A stretch of DNA of 37,755 bases from an uncultured Bacteroidales bacterium (GCA_902792535.1 CADAZU010000014.1:1-37755), one strand, 5' to 3'. Numbered from the stretch's first letter, positions 1 to 7,534 are shown. Translations and numbers: made by a program. The notes: generated by a model not told the origin, from the sequence alone.

Positions 1-4
1 TATG

Positions 5-86
5 TGGGTGCGGATGGATTCGAACCACCGAAGTCGAAGACAGCAGATTTACAGTCTGCCCCATTTGGCCACTCTGGAACACACCC
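5..86 (-). tRNA. tRNA-Tyr (anticodon GTA)
   Basis: Read on the minus strand, this folds as a class II tRNA of 82 nt. The acceptor arms GGGTGTG and CGCACCC pair, the anticodon loop reads CTGTAAA with anticodon GTA, there is a long variable arm as expected for Tyr, and the T arm carries TTCGAAT. The discriminator is A and no CCA is encoded; the next bases read CATA. It lies 15 bp downstream of tRNA-Thr and is probably processed from the same transcript. Confidence 0.95.
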
Positions 87-101
87 AATTTTCAAAGATC
101 T

Positions 102-177
102 TGGAGCCTCTAGTCGGACTCGAACCAACGACCGCTGGATTACAAATCTAGTGCTCTACCAACTGAGCTATAGAGGC
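102..177 (-). tRNA. tRNA-Thr (anticodon TGT)
   Basis: Minus-strand class I tRNA of 76 nt. Acceptor arms GCCTCTA and TAGAGGC pair perfectly, the D arm contains AGCTCAGTTGG, the anticodon stem-loop gives TGT, and the T loop is TTCGAGT. The discriminator is T, and CCA is encoded in the DNA, unlike the neighbouring tRNA-Tyr. Confidence 0.95.
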
Positions 178-317
178 GCGCTTGCATCAGAACTCGCGTG
201 ACTAGCTGCGAGGCAGCTCAATTACGCTGCGTTCTGTGCTACGCTTTTCAGTCGGCAAAACAAGTTTTACCTCCCGAGGGATAGCCCTCATTGATGCCGT
301 TCCGACGAAAAAGCGTG
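178..317 (-). other. tRNA operon leader
   Basis: About 140 nt between the presumed tRNA promoter and tRNA-Thr with no plausible gene. It holds a small perfect hairpin at 204-218 (AGCTGC, loop GAG, GCAGCT) without a U tract. It is probably removed when the precursor is processed. The ribosome-hibernation factor gene that I recall between xerC and these tRNAs in Bacteroides is not here. Confidence 0.4.
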
Positions 318-349
318 CAAAAGTACTGCTTTTTTTTGAATTGACCAAA
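318..349 (-). promoter_or_regulatory. Promoter of the tRNA-Thr/tRNA-Tyr unit
   Basis: On the minus strand the -33 element TTTG (346-349) is followed after 20 bp by the -7 element TACTTTTG (318-325). The spacer ends in an A tract and GCAG, the extended form shared with six other promoters in this window. It points at the tRNAs and begins just past the xerC stop codon. Confidence 0.7.
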
Positions 350-373
350 TATTTCTGCAAAAAAATGCATTTT

Positions 374-1318
374 TTAGTCGTTTTTCTTGTTTTTTGACCC
401 TCCATTGCCCTTTGCACGGGGGTGAGTCGCCATATAAACACGCTTTATTTGCTCAAAGGTGGTATGCGTATAAACCTGGGTCGTGGAGAGCGAGGCGTGC
501 CCCAACAGCTCCTGTATCGTCCGGATATCGGCACCGTTATCCAGCATCGCGGTGGCGAACGTGTGGCGCAGCACATGCGGCGAGTGTTTCTTCAGCGTAC
601 TGACCTCTCCCATACGCGCGCGCACTATATTATATAAGGTGTTTTTCGTCATCGGCACCACCTCGCCTTTCTTGGTTCGCCTGACGAGAAAGGTCTCGCT
701 TCTCTCCCCGGCTATCTCTTTGCGCTCCTCCAGGTAGCTCCGGATCAGCCCCTTCAATGCCTCTCCGATAGGGATAACCCGTTCCTTGCGCCGTTTACCG
801 AAGACGCGTATCTGCCCCTGCGCCAGATCCAGATCGGCGTCCTGTAGTCCCAGCAGCTCCGCCTGACGCATTCCCGTTTGATACAGTATCTCAATAATCA
901 GAAAATCGCGCACCTCCTCAAAAGTCGCCTCCCCCGTCTCTGCGGATCCGTCGTTCATCCGCGCTACCGCTTCCATCTCTTCCTGACGGAAGAACACCGG
1001 CAGCGGCTTGTCCGCCTTGGGCGGGACGACACGGGCGGTGATGTCGCGGTCGGTCAGTTTGGTGCGGAGCAGGAACTTATAGAAACTGCGCAAAGCGGAT
1101 AGTCTGCGTTTGACCGATCTCGGCGACTGGTGCTGCTCCTCCAGCAGCTCCAGCATCCATGTCTTGACATCATCCTCCTTAACATCTTTCGGATCATACT
1201 GCTCCTGCGGCACACCCAGGAAACGGCAGAAGTCCCGTAAGTCATCGCGGTAAGCCTCCACCGTCCGAGCCGAATACTTCCGCTCGATGGCAATATAGTC
1301 CAAGAAATGCTGAATCAT
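374..1318 (-). CDS. xerC: Tyrosine recombinase XerC/XerD family
   Basis: A 314-residue site-specific recombinase, the length typical of Xer proteins that resolve chromosome dimers at dif sites. The N-terminal SAM-like core-binding domain covers about 1-90 and the catalytic domain about 105-300. The expected active-site residues are visible: R151 (GMRQAE), K175 or K178, H248 and R251 (HVLRH), H274 (LLGHAS) and nucleophile Y283 (VYTH). The last 15 residues are a basic Lys/Asn/Gly tail. The ATG follows the -7 box by only four bases, so the message is probably leaderless. In Bacteroides I recall rpsU directly upstream; here rpsU is at the far end of the window. XerC versus XerD cannot be decided from sequence alone. 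Confidence 0.93.
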   Translation of the reverse strand: MIQHFLDYIAIERKYSARTVEAYRDDLRDFCRFLGVPQEQYDPKDVKEDDVKTWMLELLEEQHQSPRSVKRRLSALRSFYKFLLRTKLTDRDITARVVPPKADKPLPVFFRQEEMEAVARMNDGSAETGEATFEEVRDFLIIEILYQTGMRQAELLGLQDADLDLAQGQIRVFGKRRKERVIPIGEALKGLIRSYLEERKEIAGERSETFLVRRTKKGEVVPMTKNTLYNIVRARMGEVSTLKKHSPHVLRHTFATAMLDNGADIRTIQELLGHASLSTTQVYTHTTFEQIKRVYMATHPRAKGNGGSKNKKND

Positions 1319-1322
1319 GCTG

Positions 1323-1353
1323 CAAAGGTACTGCTTTTTTCGGAATTAAGCAA
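1323..1353 (-). promoter_or_regulatory. Promoter of xerC
   Basis: Minus strand: TTG (1351-1353), 20-bp spacer ending AAAAAAGCAG, then TACCTTTG (1323-1330). The start codon begins four bases past the -7 box. The block from the spacer to the -7 box is almost identical to that of the sensor/regulator gene at 16339-16369. Confidence 0.7.
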
Positions 1354-1428
1354 GTAAAAAGAGAAAAAAATTTGAGACCTTCCTTTTGGGGTGATTTCAT
1401 TGAGTGGTTCTTAGCTTTTCGTCGGAAC

Positions 1429-1475
1429 ATGATCCCGTGATGGTCAGGTCGCCGACGCGAGCATCACGGGATCAT
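1429..1475. repeat. Perfect 14-bp inverted repeat
   Basis: ATGATCCCGTGATG at 1429-1442 is exactly complementary to 1462-1475, with a 19-base loop that itself contains GTCG/CGAC. Neither side has a T tract, so it is not a standard terminator. Just to the right, GGGAACGAC occurs twice 22 bp apart (1481, 1503). The 237-bp gap between xerC and the next small gene holds nothing else I can name. Confidence 0.6.
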
Positions 1476-1559
1476 CTCCCGGGAACGACTTAACGACGAC
1501 CAGGGAACGACCCTTTCGGGAATGTCGTACGCCAATGTGAATTTGAGTGCCATAATCAA

Positions 1560-1880
1560 TTAGTTTTTAATATAAATAACTTTGTTTCCCGTCGGATTAG
1601 CCATTTGCCAACCGTCACGGGGTTCTGTTGTGTGATAACGGGCATAATAGTCCACATAGGAGAGGGTTTGTTGTTTGGGCAAACGGGCATTTTCTTCCAT
1701 CGCCCGCAAGGGGTCATAATGCACAAACTTTTTTTGCTCCAGTTTGGTGCGAATGGTTTCGTAGAGCCTTTGCTGCATTTCCGGAGGATAAGTGGACCAT
1801 AGTGCCGCACATTCCGTTTCGCGCTTGGCACTCGATCCGTGTGCCCGAAGCAGCTGCCATAAATCATCAAATAAAATCAT
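1560..1880 (-). CDS. Small conserved-looking hypothetical protein
   Basis: About 106 residues from the ATG at 1880. A longer reading frame to a GTG at 1940 exists, but it runs through a palindromic repeat and is less likely. The protein is charged, has no signal peptide or membrane segment, and contains an aromatic-rich stretch (SYVDYYARYHTTE) followed by PRDGWQMANPTGN. I have a vague impression that similar proteins occur in mobile or phage-derived segments of Bacteroidales genomes, but I cannot confirm this. It stands alone between xerC and a bidirectional terminator, in a locally AT-rich region, which fits a remnant of acquired DNA. Function unknown. Confidence 0.6.
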   Translation of the reverse strand: MILFDDLWQLLRAHGSSAKRETECAALWSTYPPEMQQRLYETIRTKLEQKKFVHYDPLRAMEENARLPKQQTLSYVDYYARYHTTEPRDGWQMANPTGNKVIYIKN

Positions 1881-1926
1881 AGACTTAAAATTTAAATTTA
1901 TTGGTGTTACAAAAAGGTGGTGGTAC

Positions 1927-1956
1927 GTGTTACGTAACACCTTTACGTAACACCTT
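1927..1956. repeat. Palindrome GTGTTACGTAACAC plus direct repeat
   Basis: A perfect 14-bp palindrome at 1927-1940 is followed by a second copy of its right half (ACGTAACACCTTT), giving a 13-bp direct repeat. A further decayed copy (GGTGTTAC) lies at 1902-1909. It sits 50-75 bp upstream of the small hypothetical gene and could be an operator or a replication/recombination iteron. Confidence 0.55.
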
Positions 1957-2016
1957 TCTTTATTAATTTTCTTTTGCTTCTTTTCTTTTATTTCCTTTCT
2001 TTTTCAAATTCCGGTG

Positions 2017-2024
2017 CAAAGGTA
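2017..2024 (-). promoter_or_regulatory. Possible -7 element for the small hypothetical gene
   Basis: TACCTTTG on the minus strand, but no TTTG or TTG at the expected 19-21 bp upstream. The rest of 1957-2097 is AT-rich and shows nothing else. Confidence 0.35.
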
Positions 2025-2097
2025 GTGTTTTTAGTTGGATTATGCGTTCCGCAGTTTTGGAACGATCTCCGGATGAGGGGATTTCATGAACTATATA

Positions 2098-2137
2098 GAC
2101 AAAAAAAACAGACCCGCGAAATCATTCGCGAGCCTTT
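2098..2137. terminator. Bidirectional intrinsic terminator
   Basis: Eight-base-pair stem CCCGCGAA/TTCGCGAG (2113-2120 and 2125-2132) with loop ATCA. It is flanked by a run of A on the left (T tract for minus-strand transcripts) and CCTTTTT on the right. It closes the utilisation locus transcribed from the right. Confidence 0.8.
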
Positions 2138-2142
2138 TTACT

Positions 2143-2177
2143 AACGCTTTAACTGCTTAACAATTTAACGGTTTAAC
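2143..2177. repeat. 8-bp tandem array AACNNTTT
   Basis: Four units (AACGCTTT, AACTGCTT, AACAATTT, AACGGTTT) plus a partial fifth, ending on the stop codon of the GH32 tail fragment. The same family, in reverse orientation, occurs at 25059-25086. Confidence 0.75.
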
Positions 2178-2346
2178 GTACTTCAGCGCCTAAGATGTTG
2201 AATACCTCGCCATCCGGACGGATGATATAGAGCGTGCCGTCAATGAGCACCTTGGTACTTGGTACGTTGCTGCTTGGGACTTCCTCTATTGCCTGAAAAG
2301 GGTCTTGTTCCTCTTCAACGGGTTTCATGGTCCAATCCGAAAGACT
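2173..2346 (-). pseudogene. Orphan C-terminal tail of a GH32-like secreted protein
   Basis: The frame reads SLSDWTMKPVEEEQ and ends KVLIDGTLYIIRPDGEVF with NILGAEVR. The WTMK sequence matches the end of the GH32 beta-sandwich in the enzyme at 5151-7505 (SASAWTMKANED). The final 26 residues match the C-terminal cassette of three other proteins of this locus. An ATG at 2328 would give a 51-residue product, but nothing marks it as a start. I read it as the scar of a deleted GH32 gene. It is in frame with the small protein just upstream and separated from it only by that gene's TAA stop. It contains a 7-bp repeat array at 2251-2279. Confidence 0.6.
2251..2279. repeat. 7-bp tandem array, CTTGGTA type
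   Basis: Units CTTGGTA, CTTGGTA, CGTTGCTG, CTTGGGA. It lies inside the orphan GH32 tail, where it encodes the linker before the C-terminal cassette. Same unit family as 7454, 9802, 11470 and 19405. Confidence 0.65.
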
Positions 2347-2487
2347 TTAGTCCCCTATTGCGCCTGTGGTCGCCATTTGCGAAGGAGTGACTGTGATCGT
2401 CTTTGGGGTCGGGTCAGAAGACGCACATAGAGAGTGCATCAACTCGGAAACAAAAACCGCTGTTATGGGTTGTGTGTATTTTTTCAT
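2347..2487 (-). CDS. Small 46-residue protein at the end of the fructan locus
   Basis: Begins MKKYTQP, has a hydrophobic middle ending LCASS, then a Thr/Pro-rich polar C-terminus. A canonical AAGGAGG lies 8 bases before the ATG and overlaps the stop codon of the upstream gene (gap 13 bases). Such a strong Shine-Dalgarno is rare here and argues for translation coupled to the upstream gene. From memory, many Bacteroidales genomes hold unannotated peptides of the form MKKYxxP...(C/A)AS..., but no function is known to me. It could be a secreted peptide, a bacteriocin-like precursor or a small membrane-associated regulator; none is shown. Confidence 0.65.
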   Translation of the reverse strand: MKKYTQPITAVFVSELMHSLCASSDPTPKTITVTPSQMATTGAIGD

Positions 2488-2500
2488 AGTGCTGTCCTCC

Positions 2501-5134
2501 TTATTGTATGATTTGACCTTGTACGTTATATTTCGCTCCATCACGCAGGATAAAGAGTTGTCCGTTCTCTATCACTTTCGTACAGCGCACATCGTCCATC
2601 TGTACATTCTCCATGCCGGTCGTTACATGCGGCGCGTTAACGCCCATCCGTTTGCGCGGAGCGGTAGCAGGAGAGGAAGGATTGTACTCTTTCATACTGC
2701 CGAGATCAAAGTACGCTCTGTACTCGCCTACGAAATTATTACCTCCGTTCTGCCGTTTTAACTCGTTTTCTTGAAGGATATAGTAATTGGAATTATTTGC
2801 TATCGGCGCTTGTATGAACGAACCGATGAGGCCGTTGGAAGAACTGTTATCGGGTGTAACTACCGCTGCACCGGTATAGTTCACCGTAATCTCATCTGCC
2901 GATGCTTCGAATATATATGGCACGCCTGCTTCAAGGGCTGCAACCTCTTCTATCACCACGTCGGAAGGATTGCTGCTGCTGTCTAATATCTTTCCTATTG
3001 CTTTGTAGAACGTAGCACCGGAAGTACTTTTCGAGGCTCTCGGCAGGCAGATAGTGCCATAATTACCGTTCGTCACCGTGCGGGTGTAAGTATCTGCATT
3101 ATGCAGATATTCAAGCACACCTTTGGTGAGGTTTTGTACGTTGGAAATGGCGGTCGGATCCGTATTATTGGTTCCCCATTGGTAAGCAGCAAAACCATTG
3201 CAAATAATTGTCCCTTCTGAGCCTGTCGGCAGAAATTCTACTAAACCTGCTCCGCAAAAATTCTCCACGTGTCCCCATACTGCCAACACTTTGCAGTTCC
3301 ACGCGGATTCAAATCCTGACAACTTAGTTACATTATTATTATCCAACTTTTCTTTCTCAAGATTATACCCCATTTCATTCCACATGGTATTATTATCCGA
3401 TCGCTGTGTTTTTCCTACTAACAGAAAAGTCTCATAAGGAATAAGCCGTTCGGGGTTATTCTCTTTCGAAAAAGAGTTTGCAGGGCTGGAATTCATATAT
3501 CGGAATACGGCATGCCCGCTGCGATCTGCTCGGCAAGTTTCATCCAATGCATACCCTAAATAACCGGCATTGATACACCACGCATCATTGTTCGAAGGCG
3601 AATATCCACCATTGCCCCAACTATCAGGATCATAGATTTTACCCATTTTATAGGCAAGATAACAAGCTTGCTTGCTGAGATAGAGATTACCTCCTTCATT
3701 TACAAAGTTTTGCAGTTTGGTTTTGAATTCATCTCCACCGAAGGCATTATAGAAATCTTCTTTGCTCAGCCCGACATGGTCATTGTTCACCCATAGTACT
3801 TTGATAGCGGACGGAAAGGCAGCCGAAGAACTATACGCTGTCGGATTGATAAAACATCCCGTTCCGAGAGCCACATAATTATCATAGAACCATTTGGCTG
3901 CCTGATAATCGGGATAGAAGCCTTCTTCATTATCATAGTGCTGCATCGTATAGAGCGAATACGGGAGCGCATAAGCGTAAGTAGCCGCAGCCCCACCGGT
4001 AACGGTGACTGTTTGAGCGAGGTTCTTATCCGCGTAGCCATCTTTGGAAACGACAGCCGTAATCGTGCAAGTGCCGAAGCCATTATAGGCAATCACACCT
4101 TCGTTGCTAACAGAAGCGACAGTATTATCCGAAGAACTCCAAGAGATAGTTCCTGTAGTTGTTACAGAAGCGACCATGGAGCCTCCTATTACACCGTCAG
4201 CCGGAGTCACGTTCCACGATGCCTCTACCATAGGACGCGGGTCAGATCCGTAGAGGTATTCGATACAGTTTTGAGTAAGTTTCTTTACGTTAGCGATTGG
4301 TCCATCGGTGACATCATAGCTTGCTTTACCCCATTGGTAAGCAGCCAGACAGATAGCGAGCATACCTCCCTGGAAATCTTCATAATTCGGCTTGAAATTG
4401 ATAATCATAGGGAGGCAGTAGTCATTGATATGCGGCCAAGTAGCCAGTGCTTCGCAGTTCCAATCGGTCTCAAAATCTACGAGTCGCTGTACGTTGCCAT
4501 TATCATAATGTGTGTCGCCGGTACCGTCTTTGCGCAAATAATCGCTCCAGTTATTATTTCTATCAGAGCGTCTCACTGCCCCTACGAGTGGGAACTGACC
4601 ATTTGCATCCATAGCAATATTTTTGTAGATAGGATGGTTAGTTCGGTCAGTCGGGTTGGTGGTTGCTCCTCCTAATTTTGCTTTGAGATACCATATATCT
4701 CCTCCGTCTTGGTATCCCGCATCCGACCAGTTGTTATTATAGCCTATACGACCAGTAGCATAAGCCAAACGGACAGCTTGCTTGGTAAGGAGAAGATTCC
4801 CCCCTGCTTCTACATAAGATTTGATAGAAGCAATAACGGCACCAGTAAAAATATCATTAAACTGACTTTCAGAGAAAGAAGAGCGGTCAATATTAATCCA
4901 AAGCACTTTGACGGTTGCGGGATTAAGGGCTGCCAAATCGCTCAACTGAACCAGCTCAGCATTCGAGCCATAGGCACTAACAAACCAATTGGCTGCATTC
5001 TGTTCGGGTTTCTGTCCGTCTTCATAAGGCAGGGACGTAATTGCACTTTCTGTAAGCAGGTAGCCTACTTTCTGCGCGGAGATACTCACGGAAACCATGA
5101 GTGCTACTAATAAAAATAAGTAGATCTTTTTCAT
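2501..5134 (-). CDS. Secreted protein with two DUF4960-like domains, probable fructan binder
   Basis: 877 residues with a signal peptide (1-20, ending SISA). Two homologous domains of about 280 residues (23-297 and 386-680) flank a bacterial Ig-like domain (about 302-380, SWSSSDNTVASVS). A beta-rich module follows (685-830) and then the C-terminal cassette (853-877, KVIENGQLFIL). Each repeat shows AAxWF, LWxNxD, GGNLxLxKQA, WNC, WGH or WPH, and AAYQWG. Cys227/Cys240 and Cys614/Cys627 form a conserved Cys-x12-Cys pair. The domain appears to be the one in the surface fructan-binding protein of the Bacteroides levan locus (DUF4960, from memory). The duplication could raise avidity. It is last but one in the operon, 16 bp after GH32. 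Confidence 0.8.
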   Translation of the reverse strand: MKKIYLFLLVALMVSVSISAQKVGYLLTESAITSLPYEDGQKPEQNAANWFVSAYGSNAELVQLSDLAALNPATVKVLWINIDRSSFSESQFNDIFTGAVIASIKSYVEAGGNLLLTKQAVRLAYATGRIGYNNNWSDAGYQDGGDIWYLKAKLGGATTNPTDRTNHPIYKNIAMDANGQFPLVGAVRRSDRNNNWSDYLRKDGTGDTHYDNGNVQRLVDFETDWNCEALATWPHINDYCLPMIINFKPNYEDFQGGMLAICLAAYQWGKASYDVTDGPIANVKKLTQNCIEYLYGSDPRPMVEASWNVTPADGVIGGSMVASVTTTGTISWSSSDNTVASVSNEGVIAYNGFGTCTITAVVSKDGYADKNLAQTVTVTGGAAATYAYALPYSLYTMQHYDNEEGFYPDYQAAKWFYDNYVALGTGCFINPTAYSSSAAFPSAIKVLWVNNDHVGLSKEDFYNAFGGDEFKTKLQNFVNEGGNLYLSKQACYLAYKMGKIYDPDSWGNGGYSPSNNDAWCINAGYLGYALDETCRADRSGHAVFRYMNSSPANSFSKENNPERLIPYETFLLVGKTQRSDNNTMWNEMGYNLEKEKLDNNNVTKLSGFESAWNCKVLAVWGHVENFCGAGLVEFLPTGSEGTIICNGFAAYQWGTNNTDPTAISNVQNLTKGVLEYLHNADTYTRTVTNGNYGTICLPRASKSTSGATFYKAIGKILDSSSNPSDVVIEEVAALEAGVPYIFEASADEITVNYTGAAVVTPDNSSSNGLIGSFIQAPIANNSNYYILQENELKRQNGGNNFVGEYRAYFDLGSMKEYNPSSPATAPRKRMGVNAPHVTTGMENVQMDDVRCTKVIENGQLFILRDGAKYNVQGQIIQ

Positions 5135-5150
5135 GATATATAAATTTTAG

Positions 5151-7505
5151 TTAGTGTATTTGGTTGCCTAAAATGGTATAAGTTCTATTGTTTTGCTCAA
5201 TGAGGAGTTGACCGTCGCGGAGGGTTTTGGAAGCCTCTCCGTACCTCCCCTGAAGGGAAGGAGCAACGATGTCTTGCGTCGGGTCTTCATTTGCTTTCAT
5301 AGTCCAAGCCGAAGCGGACTGCAGCGTCGTAGCGCCTTCAGCAAAGAGGCTCACGCCCGTTGCGGAAGCAGAGGTCGGGAAGACACGGACGGAAGTAGCC
5401 CAGCGGTCATTGATGAAGATATCGAGGATCGAATGGTCGAAGAAAAGGTGAATCTTCATCGTCTGTCCTGCGCTAATGGAGACAGGCAAGCCGGAGGAAT
5501 AGACACCATTGAAGACCCCTTCGTCATTCACCTTGCGCCCGATGGCGGAGCAGTCAATAGTGAACATGTTCGTAGAAGGATTGAAGAACACCTTGCACGC
5601 CGTTCCGTTAGCGGCTTGCAGCAGCTTGATGCCGAAGGGAGATGTGCCGACCGTGAAGGACGCTTCCACCTCGATCTCAAATCCTTTGACCGGATCCAAC
5701 GGGAGGTCTCCGTTGAGGGTCTGCTCGTCCTTTGTGACCATGGTCTCGGAGCGGAGAGCTGCCAGTCCCGAATAGGGTTTCTGCACCAATTCGCCCTGGG
5801 CGTCTATACTCCACTCTCGCGGGAATGAGAGGGTGTGTGCCCAGCCCATGTTGTAGTTCTGGTTACCGGAGAGTTTGTCGGGCACGATACCGAGTGCGAT
5901 GGTCTTGCCGTCATGCTGGTAGATCGTCGGCGAAAGGAGTCCGTAGCCGTCGCGCGCCATGCCGGTCAGTTCGACCGTCTTAGGTGCAGACTGGGTCGTT
6001 TGGAACGTACCGTTGCTGTTGATCGAACCGACATAATAGATCGTGCGCACGCCCCGGGAAGTACCAAGCGGCGTAGCGGTAAAGAGCCATTTATTATTCT
6101 CCATAGGGGTGACATTCGGCATCTCGAAGAACGTACCGCATTGCCCCATGTTCGCACCGGTGAAGAAAGGAGTGCCGGTATAGTCAAAGACCTTGGTGGA
6201 GGGGTTGTATTTATGCAGCGAAGTGGACGCTACGCCGTTGCGGCCGGTACCGACGATGCAGTAAGCGTCGTTGCCGGAGCGGAAGAAATAGGGGTCGCGG
6301 AAGTCCGCGCTATAGCCCTCCGGCGTGCCGTTGATAACAGGGTTATTCGTCGCTTTGGTCCATGTATCCAGCCCTTCATCGACAGGCGAAGCCATATTGA
6401 TTGTTGCGCGGGCATTGCTCACGCCGGTATAGAGGATCCACGGTTCGCCGTGGGTGATCGCTTGGTCGGAGAAGACACAGCCGGACCAGCAGCCTTTGAT
6501 ATCGTAAGCTCGCTCCGGCGCGATGGCGATCCGCTCCTCCGTCCAGTTGCAGAGGTCGGGCGAAGAGACATGTCCCCAATGGAGACGGGACATATAGGGT
6601 CCGTTGCCGTTCTTTTGGAAGAAGAGATGGTATTTGCCATCGGCATAGGTCATTCCGTGCGACTCGTTCATCCAGTTCGACGCAGGCATAGCGTGATGCC
6701 GTGGACGGGTTATATCCGAAGCCCAATGAGAAGCCGGGATATTAAGCCCCTCCCGACCTCCCCGTGAAGGGGAGGAGGAGAATTGCGTCTGGACTTCATT
6801 AGCGGACAGCACTTCGCTATAGACATTGAGTTCGTCTATCGCGCCGTTGTATGTATTGAGATAGAACTGGCCGGACTTGACGTCGGTGGTCGATTTGCCG
6901 ATATAGAGATTGCCGGAAGGGGTGTTGATCGTGCCTTTGGCATAGGAAGACGCCACCTGTTGACCGTTCTGGTAGAGGACGATCGAGCCGGAAGCGGCGT
7001 CAACGGTAGCGCAGAGGTGTACCCATTCCTGCTTGGGGAAGAGAGCCGCCGGAGAGAGCGTTTTCTTCTCTCCGTTGACATAGCACGAGAAACCGTACTT
7101 GCCCTGCGAATAAAGGAAGAATGCGAAACCTTTCTTATTGGTGTCGTCGAGACAGGAAATGATCGCGCCTTCTTGGTTATCCGCTACATCCATCACCATC
7201 ATGGGATACGTCTGGCAGATCGTCCAGAAGGAGATGGAGAATTGAGAATTGGTGATTTGTGATTGGTAACTGGAGAGCGACACCTGCACGAAGGAGGAAT
7301 AGCCGTCCAGACGCAGGGCTTTGCCTTCCACACCGACCACATTGTCGGCATGCTTGCCGCGCACGGTATAGGTCTTGGACTTAACCGTTTCGGACACTTC
7401 TCCGTCTTCGTTCATCTCCATGGGGAAGGACATAACAGGGGTAGCGGCAAATGAAGTACCAAGGAACAAAGTACCAAGTACCAAGGTTAAAAAGGTCTTT
7501 TTCAT
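5151..7505 (-). CDS. GH32 fructan hydrolase with N-terminal LamG domain
   Basis: 784 residues from the ATG at 7505 (the frame extends three codons to a GTG). Signal peptide with h-region LVLGTLFLGT, LamG/concanavalin-like domain about 55-238, a Ser/Gly/Arg linker, GH32 five-blade propeller about 265-570, C-terminal beta-sandwich to about 737, and a C-terminal cassette (761-784). GH32 landmarks: RDP at 403-405 (transition-state Asp404) and the acid/base Glu461 in FFEMP (normally EC). The nucleophile motif reads WMNESHG (278-284) instead of WMNDPNG, so Glu281 replaces the catalytic Asp. By family and context it should act on levan or inulin; activity needs proof because of this change. Repeat elements make up the signal peptide, a LamG loop and both linkers. 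Confidence 0.88.
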   Translation of the reverse strand: MKKTFLTLVLGTLFLGTSFAATPVMSFPMEMNEDGEVSETVKSKTYTVRGKHADNVVGVEGKALRLDGYSSFVQVSLSSYQSQITNSQFSISFWTICQTYPMMVMDVADNQEGAIISCLDDTNKKGFAFFLYSQGKYGFSCYVNGEKKTLSPAALFPKQEWVHLCATVDAASGSIVLYQNGQQVASSYAKGTINTPSGNLYIGKSTTDVKSGQFYLNTYNGAIDELNVYSEVLSANEVQTQFSSSPSRGGREGLNIPASHWASDITRPRHHAMPASNWMNESHGMTYADGKYHLFFQKNGNGPYMSRLHWGHVSSPDLCNWTEERIAIAPERAYDIKGCWSGCVFSDQAITHGEPWILYTGVSNARATINMASPVDEGLDTWTKATNNPVINGTPEGYSADFRDPYFFRSGNDAYCIVGTGRNGVASTSLHKYNPSTKVFDYTGTPFFTGANMGQCGTFFEMPNVTPMENNKWLFTATPLGTSRGVRTIYYVGSINSNGTFQTTQSAPKTVELTGMARDGYGLLSPTIYQHDGKTIALGIVPDKLSGNQNYNMGWAHTLSFPREWSIDAQGELVQKPYSGLAALRSETMVTKDEQTLNGDLPLDPVKGFEIEVEASFTVGTSPFGIKLLQAANGTACKVFFNPSTNMFTIDCSAIGRKVNDEGVFNGVYSSGLPVSISAGQTMKIHLFFDHSILDIFINDRWATSVRVFPTSASATGVSLFAEGATTLQSASAWTMKANEDPTQDIVAPSLQGRYGEASKTLRDGQLLIEQNNRTYTILGNQIH
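5234..5271. repeat. GC-rich palindromic element, copy 1
   Basis: CCTCCCC..TGAAGGG..GGAG core, inserted in frame in GH32 between the beta-sandwich and the C-terminal cassette, encoding APSLQGRYGE. Closely related to the copy at 6744-6785. Confidence 0.6.
6744..6785. repeat. GC-rich palindromic element, copy 2
   Basis: CCCCTCCC..CCTCCCCGTGAAGGGGAGGAGG. It forms the linker between LamG and the catalytic propeller, encoding SSPSRGGREGL, in the same reading phase as copy 1. Confidence 0.7.
7237..7271. repeat. 7-bp tandem array in the LamG domain
   Basis: Five exact 7-bp steps on the plus strand: GAGAATT, GAGAATT, GGTGATT, TGTGATT, GGTAACT. It encodes SYQSQITNSQFS in the LamG domain and mixes the unit types seen alone at 23415 and 27572. 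Confidence 0.75.
7454..7489. repeat. 7-bp tandem array, AAGTACC type, in a signal peptide
   Basis: Units AAGTACC, AAGGAAC, AAAGTACC, AAGTACC, AAGGTTA. On the coding (minus) strand it encodes the LVLGTLFLGT hydrophobic core of the GH32 signal peptide. Confidence 0.75.
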
Positions 7506-7534
7506 CGTATTCACGTTTTTTTAATCAGTCAGCC

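Noticed and set aside
178-373. Search for a ribosome hibernation factor gene between xerC and the tRNAs
   Set aside because: No frame of suitable length or composition; only a leader and promoter are present.
5835-6767. 310-codon plus-strand frame opposite GH32
   Set aside because: Antisense shadow with no domain, while the minus strand encodes an intact GH32 protein.
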